A stretch of 64,000 bases of DNA. Origin: Candidatus Zixiibacteriota bacterium. GTDB lineage: Bacteria > Zixibacteria > MSB-5A5 > GN15 > FEB-12. Every line of letters starts with the position of its first letter. Positions within the stretch are counted from its first letter, which is position 1. The position numbers and the translations under genes were made by a program. The notes beneath the pieces were generated by a model. The model saw only the letters and a program-made list of their open reading frames with translations. It was not told the DNA's origin and did not search any database. The stretch spans positions 920,993 to 984,992 of the forward strand of contig JAGNLV010000001.1 in the NCBI GenBank assembly GCA_017999435.1. The letters are read 5' to 3'. Below, in pieces: positions 16,030-24,594 of the stretch.

Positions 16030-17541
16030 CTACTTCGCCACCACCCGCTTGACCATCGTCCCCGCCGGAATCTTCTCGCCGCTCTGCACCAGGTTGAGGA
16101 TGGTCAATTCCTCCACCGTGGTTTTGGAATCCGACGGATACGCCTGATTGAACTCCTGGATCGTCATGGCGCGCGGGATGGTCACGATCTCGATGCGGCG
16201 GGGCTTAACGTTCAGAAGGGACTGGTCGGTGACGGGGCCAAACGACGCTATGGCGCCGGCCACCGCGCTCCGGTACTGGCTCCACTGGCCGGCGAGGCCG
16301 TAGCCGAGGATTTCGAACACCCGCCCGTTGTAGCCGACAAAGGCCGCCGTGCCGGTCAACTGCACGCCGTCCCCGGTCTGCGCCGAGAAGGTCGCGGTGG
16401 CGGCGCTGAGTCCGCCGATGGTGGCGCCCTGGGGCGCCGAGGCGCTGATTCCCTGCTGGCTCACGAATTGCTGCGCGGCGGCGGCGGGCGTCTGGGCCTC
16501 CGCGAGCGAGACCTGGAGAAGCGCATCCTCGTTGGGTGACACCCCGGCCACCGACTGCTTCTGGTTGGCTGTCTGCCACTGGTCGGGGAAATCAATATGG
16601 AATTTCAGGTCGGGGTGGATGAAGGTGTTTCCCCGGAAATATCCCTCGCGCGGGTTGTCGCCGTAGACCAGGCCGTCGATCCGTTGGAGGAACTCGTTGC
16701 GGCTCACTTTGCGGCCGCTGAAATCCGGGGGCAGCGAATCCACCATCCGGGTGATGCGCTGGATCCGGTCGGCCGACGAGGGATGGGTCGACAGCCAGTT
16801 CGGCAGCGCGCTTCCGCCCTGCTGCCCGCTCACCCGGTCCAGCATCGCGAAGACATCGTCCATCTCGCGCGGATCGTAGCCCCCCCGGTACATGTAGCGG
16901 AGGCCGAGGAGATCGGCCTGGTGCTCGTCGTCGCGGCTGAACTTCAGAAACAGGAGTCCGAGACCGGCGGAAATCAACTGCCCGTATTTCTCAAGATCCG
17001 GTTTGAGGATCACGGCGCCGGCCAGTCCGAGCTGCGCCAACTGCTGCTTGGTCATCTGCGTGACCGAGTGGCGGGCGGTGATGTGGCCGATCTCGTGTCC
17101 CATGACCGAGGCGAGCTCGGCCTCGTTCTCCATGTGGGCGAGAATCCCGCGCGTCACGTAGACATACCCGCCCGGGAGCGCGAACGCATTTATGGTCGGA
17201 TCGTCCACTACGCAGAATGTCCAGGGCAGGTCCCGCCGTTCGCTCACGGCGGCGAGATTCCGGCCGATCCCCGCCACGTACCGCTGAAGCGCCGAGTCCC
17301 CCGCCACTCCGAGCTGCGCCCGGATTGCCTGGTCGGATTCGCGGCCGATCTGGATTTCCTGGCCGGTGGAATAGAGCGAGAACGTCTCTTTGCCGGTGGC
17401 CGGGTTGGTGAAACAGCCGGCCAGCAGGGCCGCCGCCCCGGCAGCGGCCAGGACGGCCAGCACGAGGACCAGGGCCGAGACCTTTCGGCCAAAACGCAGC
17501 CGCCGACCAGCGGGCGGCCGGGTGTTCGGCGCAGGGTGCAT
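16030..17541 (-). CDS. M48-family metalloprotease lipoprotein (BepA/YfgC-like)
   Basis: 503 aa from the ATG at 17541, with AAAGGAG 7 nt upstream. Signal peptide with lipobox LLAGC (Cys43). Zinc motif HEIGH at 149-153 and third ligand Glu206 in DDEHQADLLGL, the normal M48 pattern. INAFALPGGYVYV is a family hallmark. After the protease domain (~65-285) there is a ~170-residue beta-rich extension. The C-terminal ~55 residues resemble the module often found in M48 proteins (RRIEIVTIPRAMTIQEFNQ). M48 lipoproteins of this type act in outer-membrane protein quality control. It is a single gene with its own promoter, divergent from aceE. Confidence 0.9.
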   Translation of the reverse strand: MHPAPNTRPPAGRRLRFGRKVSALVLVLAVLAAAGAAALLAGCFTNPATGKETFSLYSTGQEIQIGRESDQAIRAQLGVAGDSALQRYVAGIGRNLAAVSERRDLPWTFCVVDDPTINAFALPGGYVYVTRGILAHMENEAELASVMGHEIGHITARHSVTQMTKQQLAQLGLAGAVILKPDLEKYGQLISAGLGLLFLKFSRDDEHQADLLGLRYMYRGGYDPREMDDVFAMLDRVSGQQGGSALPNWLSTHPSSADRIQRITRMVDSLPPDFSGRKVSRNEFLQRIDGLVYGDNPREGYFRGNTFIHPDLKFHIDFPDQWQTANQKQSVAGVSPNEDALLQVSLAEAQTPAAAAQQFVSQQGISASAPQGATIGGLSAATATFSAQTGDGVQLTGTAAFVGYNGRVFEILGYGLAGQWSQYRSAVAGAIASFGPVTDQSLLNVKPRRIEIVTIPRAMTIQEFNQAYPSDSKTTVEELTILNLVQSGEKIPAGTMVKRVVAK

Positions 17542-17575
17542 GGCGGAACTCCTTTCGCTATTAAGTATTCGCCCT

Positions 17576-17604
17576 AGGCTACATCGGCGCCCGCGGCCCG
17601 TCAA
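17576..17604 (-). promoter_or_regulatory. putative promoter of the M48 protease gene
   Basis: On the minus strand TTGACG (17599-17604) and TAGCCT (17576-17581) are separated by 17 nt, ~35 nt before the ATG. The -35 is strong and the -10 weak. The rest of the 292-bp divergent region up to aceE shows no clear promoter. Confidence 0.35.
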
Positions 17605-17833
17605 GCTTTATGGCGGCCGGCCGGGAATGACGATTACGTTGATCCAGTTAGGTCTCTCTCCGCCGGAAACAACTTGTGCCCGCCTCCGTTACGATGTATG
17701 TTTGGCCACCGAGGCAGAACGGCGGTCCCTGGCCGACGCCCGCGGACGGCGGCGGCTCCGGGATCCGGGGCGATAATTCTCCCCCGCATCCAACCGCGCC
17801 CGTCGCACGGGAGCGGCGGGAGGCGGAGCGAGC

Positions 17834-20530
17834 ATGCAGAAAGGCGCTGCCATGACGGGACGCGACGACCAGACCCGCGCGCCGGAGATCGAATACGAGA
17901 ACCGGGAGTGGCTTGAGTCCCTGGACTACGTCCACCGCAGCCAGGGGCCGGGCCGGGTCCGGCAGCTGCTCCGGCGGCTGCAGATGCGGGCGCAGGAAAA
18001 CGGGGTGCACCTTCCCTACACGGCCAACACCCCCTACGTCAACACGATCCCGGTCGAGCGGCAGCCGGTTTTCCCCGGCAGCCGCGAGATCGAACGGCGG
18101 ATCAAGAGCATTATCCGGTGGAATGCGATGGCCATGGTGGTGCGGGCCAACCGCGACCACAGCGGCATCGGCGGCCACATCTCCACCTACGCCTCCACCG
18201 CCACCCTCTACGAGGTCGGGTTCAACCACTTCTTCCGCGCCCGCACCGAGAACCATCCGGGCGACCTCGTCTATTTTCAGGGGCACGCGGCGCCCGGCGT
18301 CTACGCCCGGGCGTTCCTCGAGGGGCGTCTGAGCGAGGCCCAGCTGGCCAACTTCCGCCAGGAGCTGGCCCCCGGGGGAGGGCTTTCCTCGTACCCCCAC
18401 CCCTACCTCATGCCGGAATTCTGGCAGTTCCCGACTGTGTCCATGGGCCTCTCGCCGCTCTCCGCCATCTACCAGGCGCGGTTCATTCGCTACCTCGAGG
18501 ACCGCGGCTTGAAGCGCCGCGACGATCAGAAGGTCTGGGCGTTTCTCGGCGACGGCGAGCTCGACGAGCCGGAGTCGCTCGGCGCCCTCACCCTCCCGCC
18601 GCGCGAAAGGCTCGACAACCTCATTTTCGTCATCAACTGCAACCTTCAGCGGCTCGACGGCCCGGTGCGCGGCAACGGGAAGATCATTCAGGAACTGGAG
18701 GCGGCCTTCCGCGGCGCCGGCTGGAACGTGATCAAAGTCATCTGGGGGGACGACTGGGACCCGCTCTTGGCGCAGGACGACAAGGGGCTGCTCGTGCAGC
18801 GCATGGAGGAGGTGCCCGACGGCCAGTACCAGATGTACTCGGTGGCCTCCGGCGATTACATCCGCCGGGATTTTTTCGGCAAATACCCCGAGCTCGAGCG
18901 CATGGTGCGGCACTACACCGACGAGCAGCTCCAGAAACTGCGCCGCGGCGGCCACGACCCGCACAAGGTGTACGCCGCGTACAAGCAGGCGGTCGAACAT
19001 GAGGGTTCACCCACCGTCATTCTCGCGAAGACCATCAAGGGCTACGGGCTCGGCGAGGCGGGCGAGGGACGCAACGTCACGCACCAGCAGAAAAAACTCA
19101 ACGAACAGGAGCTGCGCCACTTCCGCAGCCGTTTCGGCATCCCCCTGCCCGATTCCTCGCTCGCCGAAGCCCCCTTCTACCGCCCCGCCCCCGACAGCGA
19201 GGAGATGCGCTACCTCAAGGAGCGCCGCGAGGCCCTCGGCGGCTACCTCCCGAAACGCCTCATCACGGTGCCGCCCATGCCCGCCCCGGCCGATGACCTC
19301 TATGCGGAGTTCCTCAAGGGCAGCGGCGACCGCGAGGTGGCCACCACCATGGTCGCGGTCCACCTGCTGAGCAAGCTGCTCGCCGACCCCGACCTCGGCA
19401 AGTATATCGTGCCGATCGTGCCCGACGAAGCGCGCACGTTCGGCATGGAATCCCTCTTCCGAAAAGTCGGCATCTACTCCCACCAGGGGCAGAACTACGA
19501 CCCGGTCGACAAGGAGACGCTGCTGTACTACCGGGAAGCGACCGACGGCCAGATTCTGGAGGAGGGCATCACCGAGGCGGGCGCGATGTCGTCGTTCACG
19601 GCGGCCGCCAGCGCCTACGCCAATTTCGGCCTCAACACCGTTCCGTTCTTCTTCTTCTACTCGATGTTCGGTTTCCAGCGCATCGGCGACCTGATCTGGG
19701 CGGCCGGCGACATCCAGGCCCGCGGTTTCCTCCTCGGCGGGACCGCCGGGCGCACCACTCTGGCCGGCGAGGGACTTCAGCACCAGGACGGCCACAGCCA
19801 CGTGCTCGCGCTCGCCTACCCGACCGTGCTCGCCTACGATCCCGCCTACGCCTACGAGCTCGCGGTGATTGTACGTGACGGCCTCCGGCGCATGTTGGAG
19901 AAGGGGGAGCGCCGCATGTACTACCTGACCATCATGAACGAGTTCTACAAGATGCCCGACATGCCCAGGGGCGTGGAGGAGGGGATCCTCAAGGGGATCT
20001 ACAAGTTCCGCGCCTCCGGCAACCGGCGGGCGAAGCACAAGGTCCACCTCTTCGGCAGCGGCACCGTCCTCAACGAGGCCGTCAAGGCGCAGGAGCGGCT
20101 CGCCGACGCCTACGGCGTGGCCGCCGACGTCTGGAGCATCACCAGCTACAAGAACCTCTACTGGGACGCGATCGACGCCCAGCGCTGGAACATGCTCAAC
20201 CCGGAAAGAGAACCGCGCCTGCCCTATCTGGCGAGAGCGCTGGAAGGGGAGCAGGGGGTGTTTGTGGCGGCATCGGACTATCTCAAAGCGCTGCCGGCGA
20301 TGCTGGCGTCGTGGATCCCCGGCCCGCTCACCCTGCTGGGAACCGACGGTTTCGGCCGCAGCGACACCCGCCCGGCCCTGCGCGGTTTCTTCGAAGTCGA
20401 TGACCGCCACATCGCCTTCGCCGCCCTCTCCGCGCTCGCGCGCGAGAAGAAGCTCAGCCTCACCGAAGTGAAAAAAGCCCGCAAGGATCTCGACATCGAT
20501 CCGCGCCGGGCCAACCCCCTGTTTTCGTGA
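17834..20530 (+). CDS. aceE: pyruvate dehydrogenase E1 component (homodimeric type)
   Basis: 898 aa, the AceE length. Thiamine diphosphate motif GDGELDEPESLGAL...NLIFVINCNLQRLDGPVRGN is present, as are SYPHPYLMPEFWQFPTVSMG and HSHVLALAYPT-type motifs (GHSHVLALAYPTV). It decarboxylates pyruvate and acetylates the E2 lipoyl group. ATG at 17834 (preceded by GGAGCGAG) or 17852 (preceded by AAAGG) are both possible. E2 follows after 12 nt and E3 after that. Having the AceE type together with [FeFe]-hydrogenase-like genes suggests a flexible metabolism. Confidence 0.97.
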   Translation: MQKGAAMTGRDDQTRAPEIEYENREWLESLDYVHRSQGPGRVRQLLRRLQMRAQENGVHLPYTANTPYVNTIPVERQPVFPGSREIERRIKSIIRWNAMAMVVRANRDHSGIGGHISTYASTATLYEVGFNHFFRARTENHPGDLVYFQGHAAPGVYARAFLEGRLSEAQLANFRQELAPGGGLSSYPHPYLMPEFWQFPTVSMGLSPLSAIYQARFIRYLEDRGLKRRDDQKVWAFLGDGELDEPESLGALTLPPRERLDNLIFVINCNLQRLDGPVRGNGKIIQELEAAFRGAGWNVIKVIWGDDWDPLLAQDDKGLLVQRMEEVPDGQYQMYSVASGDYIRRDFFGKYPELERMVRHYTDEQLQKLRRGGHDPHKVYAAYKQAVEHEGSPTVILAKTIKGYGLGEAGEGRNVTHQQKKLNEQELRHFRSRFGIPLPDSSLAEAPFYRPAPDSEEMRYLKERREALGGYLPKRLITVPPMPAPADDLYAEFLKGSGDREVATTMVAVHLLSKLLADPDLGKYIVPIVPDEARTFGMESLFRKVGIYSHQGQNYDPVDKETLLYYREATDGQILEEGITEAGAMSSFTAAASAYANFGLNTVPFFFFYSMFGFQRIGDLIWAAGDIQARGFLLGGTAGRTTLAGEGLQHQDGHSHVLALAYPTVLAYDPAYAYELAVIVRDGLRRMLEKGERRMYYLTIMNEFYKMPDMPRGVEEGILKGIYKFRASGNRRAKHKVHLFGSGTVLNEAVKAQERLADAYGVAADVWSITSYKNLYWDAIDAQRWNMLNPEREPRLPYLARALEGEQGVFVAASDYLKALPAMLASWIPGPLTLLGTDGFGRSDTRPALRGFFEVDDRHIAFAALSALAREKKLSLTEVKKARKDLDIDPRRANPLFS

Positions 20531-20542
20531 CGAGGTAGGGAT

Positions 20543-21850
20543 ATGCTCAAGGATATTGTCATCCCGGATATCGGCGAGAAGGTCGAATCGGGACGCGTGG
20601 TGGCGGTGCTGGTCAAGCCGGGCGACATCGTCGGCGTCGACGACGGCATCATCGAGTTCGAAACGGAGAAGGCGGTGGTCGAGATCCCCTCGCCGGAACA
20701 AGGCGTGATCACGGAGATCCGGGTCGCCGTGGGCGAGGAGCTGAAAGTGGGGAGCGTGATCGCCCGGCTCGACACAGCCGCCGGCGCCGCCCCGCCGCCC
20801 GTGCCCCCGGCGGTCGAACGCGAACCTGCGCCCGCCGCCCCGGAATCGAAGACCCCGGCTCCGCCGCCCCCCGCCGCCCCGGCGCCCCGCCCCGTTTCCG
20901 CTCCGGCTCCGCCGCCGGCGGCGCCGCCTCGGCCGACCGGCCCCGCTCCGGCCTCGCCCTCGGTGCGGCGGCTCGCCCGCGAGCTGGGCCTGGACATCTC
21001 CGCCGTGAGCGGCACCGGACCGGGCGGCCGGATCACCGAGAGCGACCTCAAGGTCCATGTCCGACGCGCCGCCGCTTCCGGGCGAGCCGCACCGACCGGG
21101 AGCGCCCCGGCTCCCGCCGGGTCGCCGGATCTGCCCGACTTCAGCCGGTGGGGAGAAATCGAGCGGGCCGACATGTCGACCGTCCGCCGCGTGACCGCGG
21201 AAAGCACCGCCCGGTCGTGGGCGCAGATTCCGCATGTCACTCAGTCGGACAAAGCCGACATCACCCACCTTGAGGAGTTCCTCCGCAAAAACGCCGACCG
21301 CGTGAAAAACGCCGGCGGGAAGCTCACCGTAACGGCCGTTCTCCTGAAAGTGATGGGGGAGGGACTCCGGCGGTTCCCCCGCTTCAACGCCAGCCTCGAT
21401 CCCGCGAACCGCCAGATCATCTACAAGCACTACGTCCACATCGGCGTCGCCGTCGACACCGACCACGGACTGCTCGTACCGGTGCTGCGCGATGTGGACC
21501 GGAAGAACATCGTCACCCTCGCGGTCGAACTGGCCGACCTGGCGGAACGCGCCCGCGGCCGGCGGGTCGCGCCCGACGAGCTGGAGGGGGGCACGTTCAC
21601 AATTTCCAACCAGGGGGGGATCGGCGGGACCGATTTCACCCCCCTCGTCCTCTGGCCGCAGGTAGCGATTCTCGGCGTCAGCCGCGCGGCCATCGAACCG
21701 CGCTATATCGAACGCGAGTTCCGGCCGCGCACGATCCTGCCGCTGGCGCTGTCGTACGACCACCGCGCCGTCGACGGCGCCGATGCCGCGCGCTTTCTCC
21801 GCTGGGTGTGCGACGTGCTCGAGAGTCCGTTCGCCATGTTTCTGGAGTAG
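20543..21850 (+). CDS. aceF: pyruvate dehydrogenase E2 (dihydrolipoamide acetyltransferase)
   Basis: 435 aa. One lipoyl domain (1-78) with lipoyl-lysine in FETEKAVVEI. A Pro/Ala-rich hinge (~80-135). A peripheral-subunit-binding domain (SPSVRRLARELGLDISAVSGTGPGGRI over ~138-165). The catalytic domain ends in SYDHRAVDGADAARFL, with the HxxxDG active site. It forms the complex core that passes acetyl to CoA. A single lipoyl domain is the short form. Start ATG at 20543 is preceded by GAGGTAGGG. Confidence 0.96.
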   Translation: MLKDIVIPDIGEKVESGRVVAVLVKPGDIVGVDDGIIEFETEKAVVEIPSPEQGVITEIRVAVGEELKVGSVIARLDTAAGAAPPPVPPAVEREPAPAAPESKTPAPPPPAAPAPRPVSAPAPPPAAPPRPTGPAPASPSVRRLARELGLDISAVSGTGPGGRITESDLKVHVRRAAASGRAAPTGSAPAPAGSPDLPDFSRWGEIERADMSTVRRVTAESTARSWAQIPHVTQSDKADITHLEEFLRKNADRVKNAGGKLTVTAVLLKVMGEGLRRFPRFNASLDPANRQIIYKHYVHIGVAVDTDHGLLVPVLRDVDRKNIVTLAVELADLAERARGRRVAPDELEGGTFTISNQGGIGGTDFTPLVLWPQVAILGVSRAAIEPRYIEREFRPRTILPLALSYDHRAVDGADAARFLRWVCDVLESPFAMFLE

Positions 21851-21885
21851 TCCGCGGCGCGGCCAAACCGGAAGGGAGACCTGAC

Positions 21886-23319
21886 ATGAACGATACCACT
21901 CGGAACAAGGCGCAGGTGGCGGTGATCGGCGGCGGGCCCGCCGGCTACGGGGCCGCTTTCCTCGCCGCCGATCTGGGCCTGGACATCGTGCTGATCGATC
22001 CGGCCGAAAACCCCGGCGGCGTCTGCCTCTACCGCGGGTGCATTCCATCCAAAGCGCTCCTCCACACGGCGCGCCTGTTGGCCGAGGTGCAGGAGGCGAA
22101 AGACCGGGGCCTCGCCTTTGGCGCGCCCCGGGTGAACATCCGGAAACTCCGCTCCTGGAAAGACGGCGTCGTCGATAAGCTCACCGGGGGACTCGGCCAG
22201 CTCGTCAAACAGCGCAAGTTCCGCCACCTCCGCGGCCACGCCCGCTTCGTGGATCCCCACACGCTGTCGATCAGGGAAGTGGCCGGCGCGGAATACACCT
22301 TCGCCTTCGAACACGCCGTCATCGCCACCGGCTCTTACCCCGCCACCCTCGGCCCGCAGCAACCCGATTCCCCCCGCCTCCTCGACTCGACCTCGGCCCT
22401 CGAACTCGCGGATATTCCGGGCACGCTGCTCGTGATCGGCGGCGGCTATATCGGCCTGGAAATCGGCACCATCTACGCCGCCCTCGGCAGCAGGGTCAGT
22501 CTGGTGGAAATGACCGACGGCCTCCTGCCGGGAGTCGACCGCGATCTCGTCGCCATCCTCCGCAGACGGCTCGACCGGATCTTCGACGCCGTCATGCTTG
22601 AGACGACCGTCAGAGAACTCAAAGTGCAGGCCAACGGGGTGAAAGTCGCGTTCGCGGGGAAGCAGGCCGCCGGGAAGGCGCAGTTGTTCGACCGTGTGCT
22701 CGTGGCGATCGGGCGCAAGCCCATGTCCGCCCAGCTTGGGCTCGACGCGGTGGGGGTCGATACCGACGCGCGCGGGTTCATCAAGGTGGATGCCCAGCGG
22801 CGCACCAGCGCGCCGCACATCTTCGCCGTCGGCGACGTCGCCGGCGAACCGATGCTTGCCCACAAGGGGCTGCACGAAGGGCGGGTCGCCGCCGAGGTGA
22901 TCGCCGGCCGAAAAGCCGCCTTCGACCCCGCCGCCATACCCGCCGTCGTCTTCACCGATCCTGAGGTCGCCTGGGCCGGCTTGACCGAAACCGAGGCGGC
23001 TGGGAAGAAAATCGAGGTCGAGATCACGCGCTTCCCCTGGGCCGCCTCGGGCCGGGCTCTCACGCTCGGCCGCACCGACGGCGCCACAAAGCTGGTCATC
23101 GACCCGCACTCTCAGCGCCTCCTCGGGATGGGCGTGGTCGGACCCGGCGCCGGCGAACTGATCGCCGAGGGCGTGCTGGCGATTGAGATGGCGGCCACCG
23201 TCGACGACCTCGGCCTGAGCATTCATCCGCACCCGACGCTGAGCGAGACGGTGATGGAGGCGGCCGACTTGTTCCACGGCACCGCCACGGATTACTACCG
23301 GCCAAAGAAAAGGAAGTAG
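21886..23319 (+). CDS. lpdA: dihydrolipoyl dehydrogenase (E3)
   Basis: 477 aa from the ATG at 21886, which has GGGAG 8 nt upstream. A longer in-frame start would overlap aceF and is unlikely. FAD motif VIGGGPAGYGAAFLAADLG, redox-active disulphide GGVCLYRGCIPSK (CxxxxC spacing kept, though GGTCLNVGC is more usual), NAD motif VIGGGYIGLEIG, FAD motif HIFAVGDVAG, and the C-terminal HPHPTLSE His-Glu pair are all present. It reoxidises E2 dihydrolipoyl groups with NAD+. It is the last gene of the PDH operon. Confidence 0.97.
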   Translation: MNDTTRNKAQVAVIGGGPAGYGAAFLAADLGLDIVLIDPAENPGGVCLYRGCIPSKALLHTARLLAEVQEAKDRGLAFGAPRVNIRKLRSWKDGVVDKLTGGLGQLVKQRKFRHLRGHARFVDPHTLSIREVAGAEYTFAFEHAVIATGSYPATLGPQQPDSPRLLDSTSALELADIPGTLLVIGGGYIGLEIGTIYAALGSRVSLVEMTDGLLPGVDRDLVAILRRRLDRIFDAVMLETTVRELKVQANGVKVAFAGKQAAGKAQLFDRVLVAIGRKPMSAQLGLDAVGVDTDARGFIKVDAQRRTSAPHIFAVGDVAGEPMLAHKGLHEGRVAAEVIAGRKAAFDPAAIPAVVFTDPEVAWAGLTETEAAGKKIEVEITRFPWAASGRALTLGRTDGATKLVIDPHSQRLLGMGVVGPGAGELIAEGVLAIEMAATVDDLGLSIHPHPTLSETVMEAADLFHGTATDYYRPKKRK

Positions 23320-23351
23320 GACAGGACGCCGGCGGTCACAACGCTCTCTCC

Positions 23352-23380
23352 ATCCGCAGAGACAATTCTGCGGATCTCTT
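23352..23380 (+). terminator. possible terminator of the PDH operon
   Basis: A perfect 9-bp stem (23352-23360 with 23367-23375) with a 6-nt loop is followed by CTCTT, a weak T-run, 33 nt after the lpdA stop and just before repeat copy 2. Confidence 0.4.
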
Positions 23381-23487
23381 GTAGGTCAGGACCCTTGTGG
23401 TCCTGACATTCTTACTATCGATGTAAGCAGCCCCGTCAGGACCATAGAGGTCCTGACCTGCAGAACCCTGTCCTGCGGAAGTTGGCC
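23381..23487 (+). repeat. REP-like dispersed palindromic repeat, copy 2
   Basis: Same element as 15862-15969 but in the opposite orientation. Palindrome 1 (GTCAGGACC cttgt GGTCCTGAC), variable spacer, palindrome 2 (GTCAGGACC ataga GGTCCTGAC, perfect here) and the tail CCTGTCCTGCGGAAGTTGGCC. It sits between the convergent lpdA and glycosidase-like genes. Confidence 0.75.
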
Positions 23488-23518
23488 GGGGGGCGCTCGG
23501 CCTGGCGGCGGGGGCGGG

Positions 23519-24370
23519 TTATCGGGTTTTCGGGGCGATGCCGATGACGTTGGGCACCGGCCAGCCCGCCCACTGACCGTCGTCATCGTCGAGCGAGGTG
23601 TCGTAGCTGCCGACGATGGCAAAGGTGGTATCGGCGGTGCGCACGAAAAGCTGCGCCTCGGATCCGCCCTCGAGGTGCTGGGCGGCGACGATTCCGATCG
23701 GGAGCGAGAGGAGGAATTCGTTCAGATCGTACATGGACCAGGCCGACCGGGTGAGGATCACGAGCGCCCGTCCCTGGGTATCCTCGCCGAGGGCCAGTCC
23801 GCGCCAGCGTTTGTCCTGGGGCTGCCAGCGGTTTTCGGCGGGGCGCTTGATCAGGCGGAGGTTCTGCATGACGTAGGTGTAGGAGGCGGCCAGTCCCCGG
23901 AGGGAGTCCTCATCGAGGTCGTAGATGCGAAACGGCGGGAGGCTGTCGCTGCGGGGGCCGAAAGCCGCCGCCGACTGGTAGGGGTTGGGGAACCGGCAGT
24001 TGATGTGGTCGCCGACTTTCATGTAGCCGACGTGGCTGCGCTGGTCGAGGTTGTACATGCCGGCGTTGAGGGCCACCACCAGGTGGTGGCGGCGCGCCCA
24101 TTCGGCCACGCTCAGGTTGGTCGGCGCGTCGCCGTTGGATTGCGCGAGCAGGCAGAATTCGTACTGGGCCGGGTCGATGCGGAGGATGGTCACGCCGGTG
24201 CGGTCGCGGCTCATCGGCGAACGGACCGCTCCCCGGTGGTCCGGCGTGAAAGTCGCCATCTCAAGCCCCGGGGCGAGGACCGCAAAAGGGGCGTCGGCCC
24301 GGCCGAGCGCGCCCGCCAGCACACACACGAGACCAATCGAACCGATGACGCGGGTCAGGCGATGTACCAT
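23519..24370 (-). CDS. secreted phosphodiester glycosidase-like (NAGPA/DUF2233) protein
   Basis: 283 aa from the ATG at 24370; an ATG at 24388 adds six residues. Neither has an SD. A signal peptide is visible (basic MVHRLTR, hydrophobic IGSIGLVCVLAGALG, cleavage near ADA). The mature part has the fold signatures of the phosphodiester glycosidase family: VALNAGMYNLDQRSHVGYMK, RWRGLALGEDTQGRALVILT, and QHLEGGSEAQLF, where the usual motif is LDGGGSA. The Asp-Gly-Gly to Glu-Gly-Gly change may alter activity. It is probably extracytoplasmic. Monocistronic; the T9SS gene upstream ends 225 bp away with a terminator between. Confidence 0.75.
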   Translation of the reverse strand: MVHRLTRVIGSIGLVCVLAGALGRADAPFAVLAPGLEMATFTPDHRGAVRSPMSRDRTGVTILRIDPAQYEFCLLAQSNGDAPTNLSVAEWARRHHLVVALNAGMYNLDQRSHVGYMKVGDHINCRFPNPYQSAAAFGPRSDSLPPFRIYDLDEDSLRGLAASYTYVMQNLRLIKRPAENRWQPQDKRWRGLALGEDTQGRALVILTRSAWSMYDLNEFLLSLPIGIVAAQHLEGGSEAQLFVRTADTTFAIVGSYDTSLDDDDGQWAGWPVPNVIGIAPKTR

Positions 24371-24433
24371 GGGGGTAATATCGGCCATGACGAACGATTG
24401 GGCAAGGTGATTAGGTCGGCGGGAGCGGGGGTG

Positions 24434-24473
24434 AAAAACCAACCGCAGGCCCGGTTTTCTTACCGGGCCTGCG
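24434..24473 (-). terminator. terminator of the T9SS-tailed gene
   Basis: A 12-bp stem (24444-24455 with 24462-24473) is followed on the minus strand, after GTTGG, by five T (24434-24438). It is 122 bp after the 24595 stop. Confidence 0.55.
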
Positions 24474-24594
24474 TGTGAGTTCCCCCGCTGTCCCTTACCT
24501 GCTGCGTCGCCGCAGCGTTTGTTGTCGGGCGCCTCGCCCCAGGTCGTGTTACTCAATCCGCACGACCTCGGGTCGCGTCCCGTCCCTCCTCTGA

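Noticed and set aside
19007-22048. 1013-codon minus-strand open frame over aceE, aceF and lpdA
   Set aside because: Antisense to three clear PDH genes; no recognisable motif or start signal.
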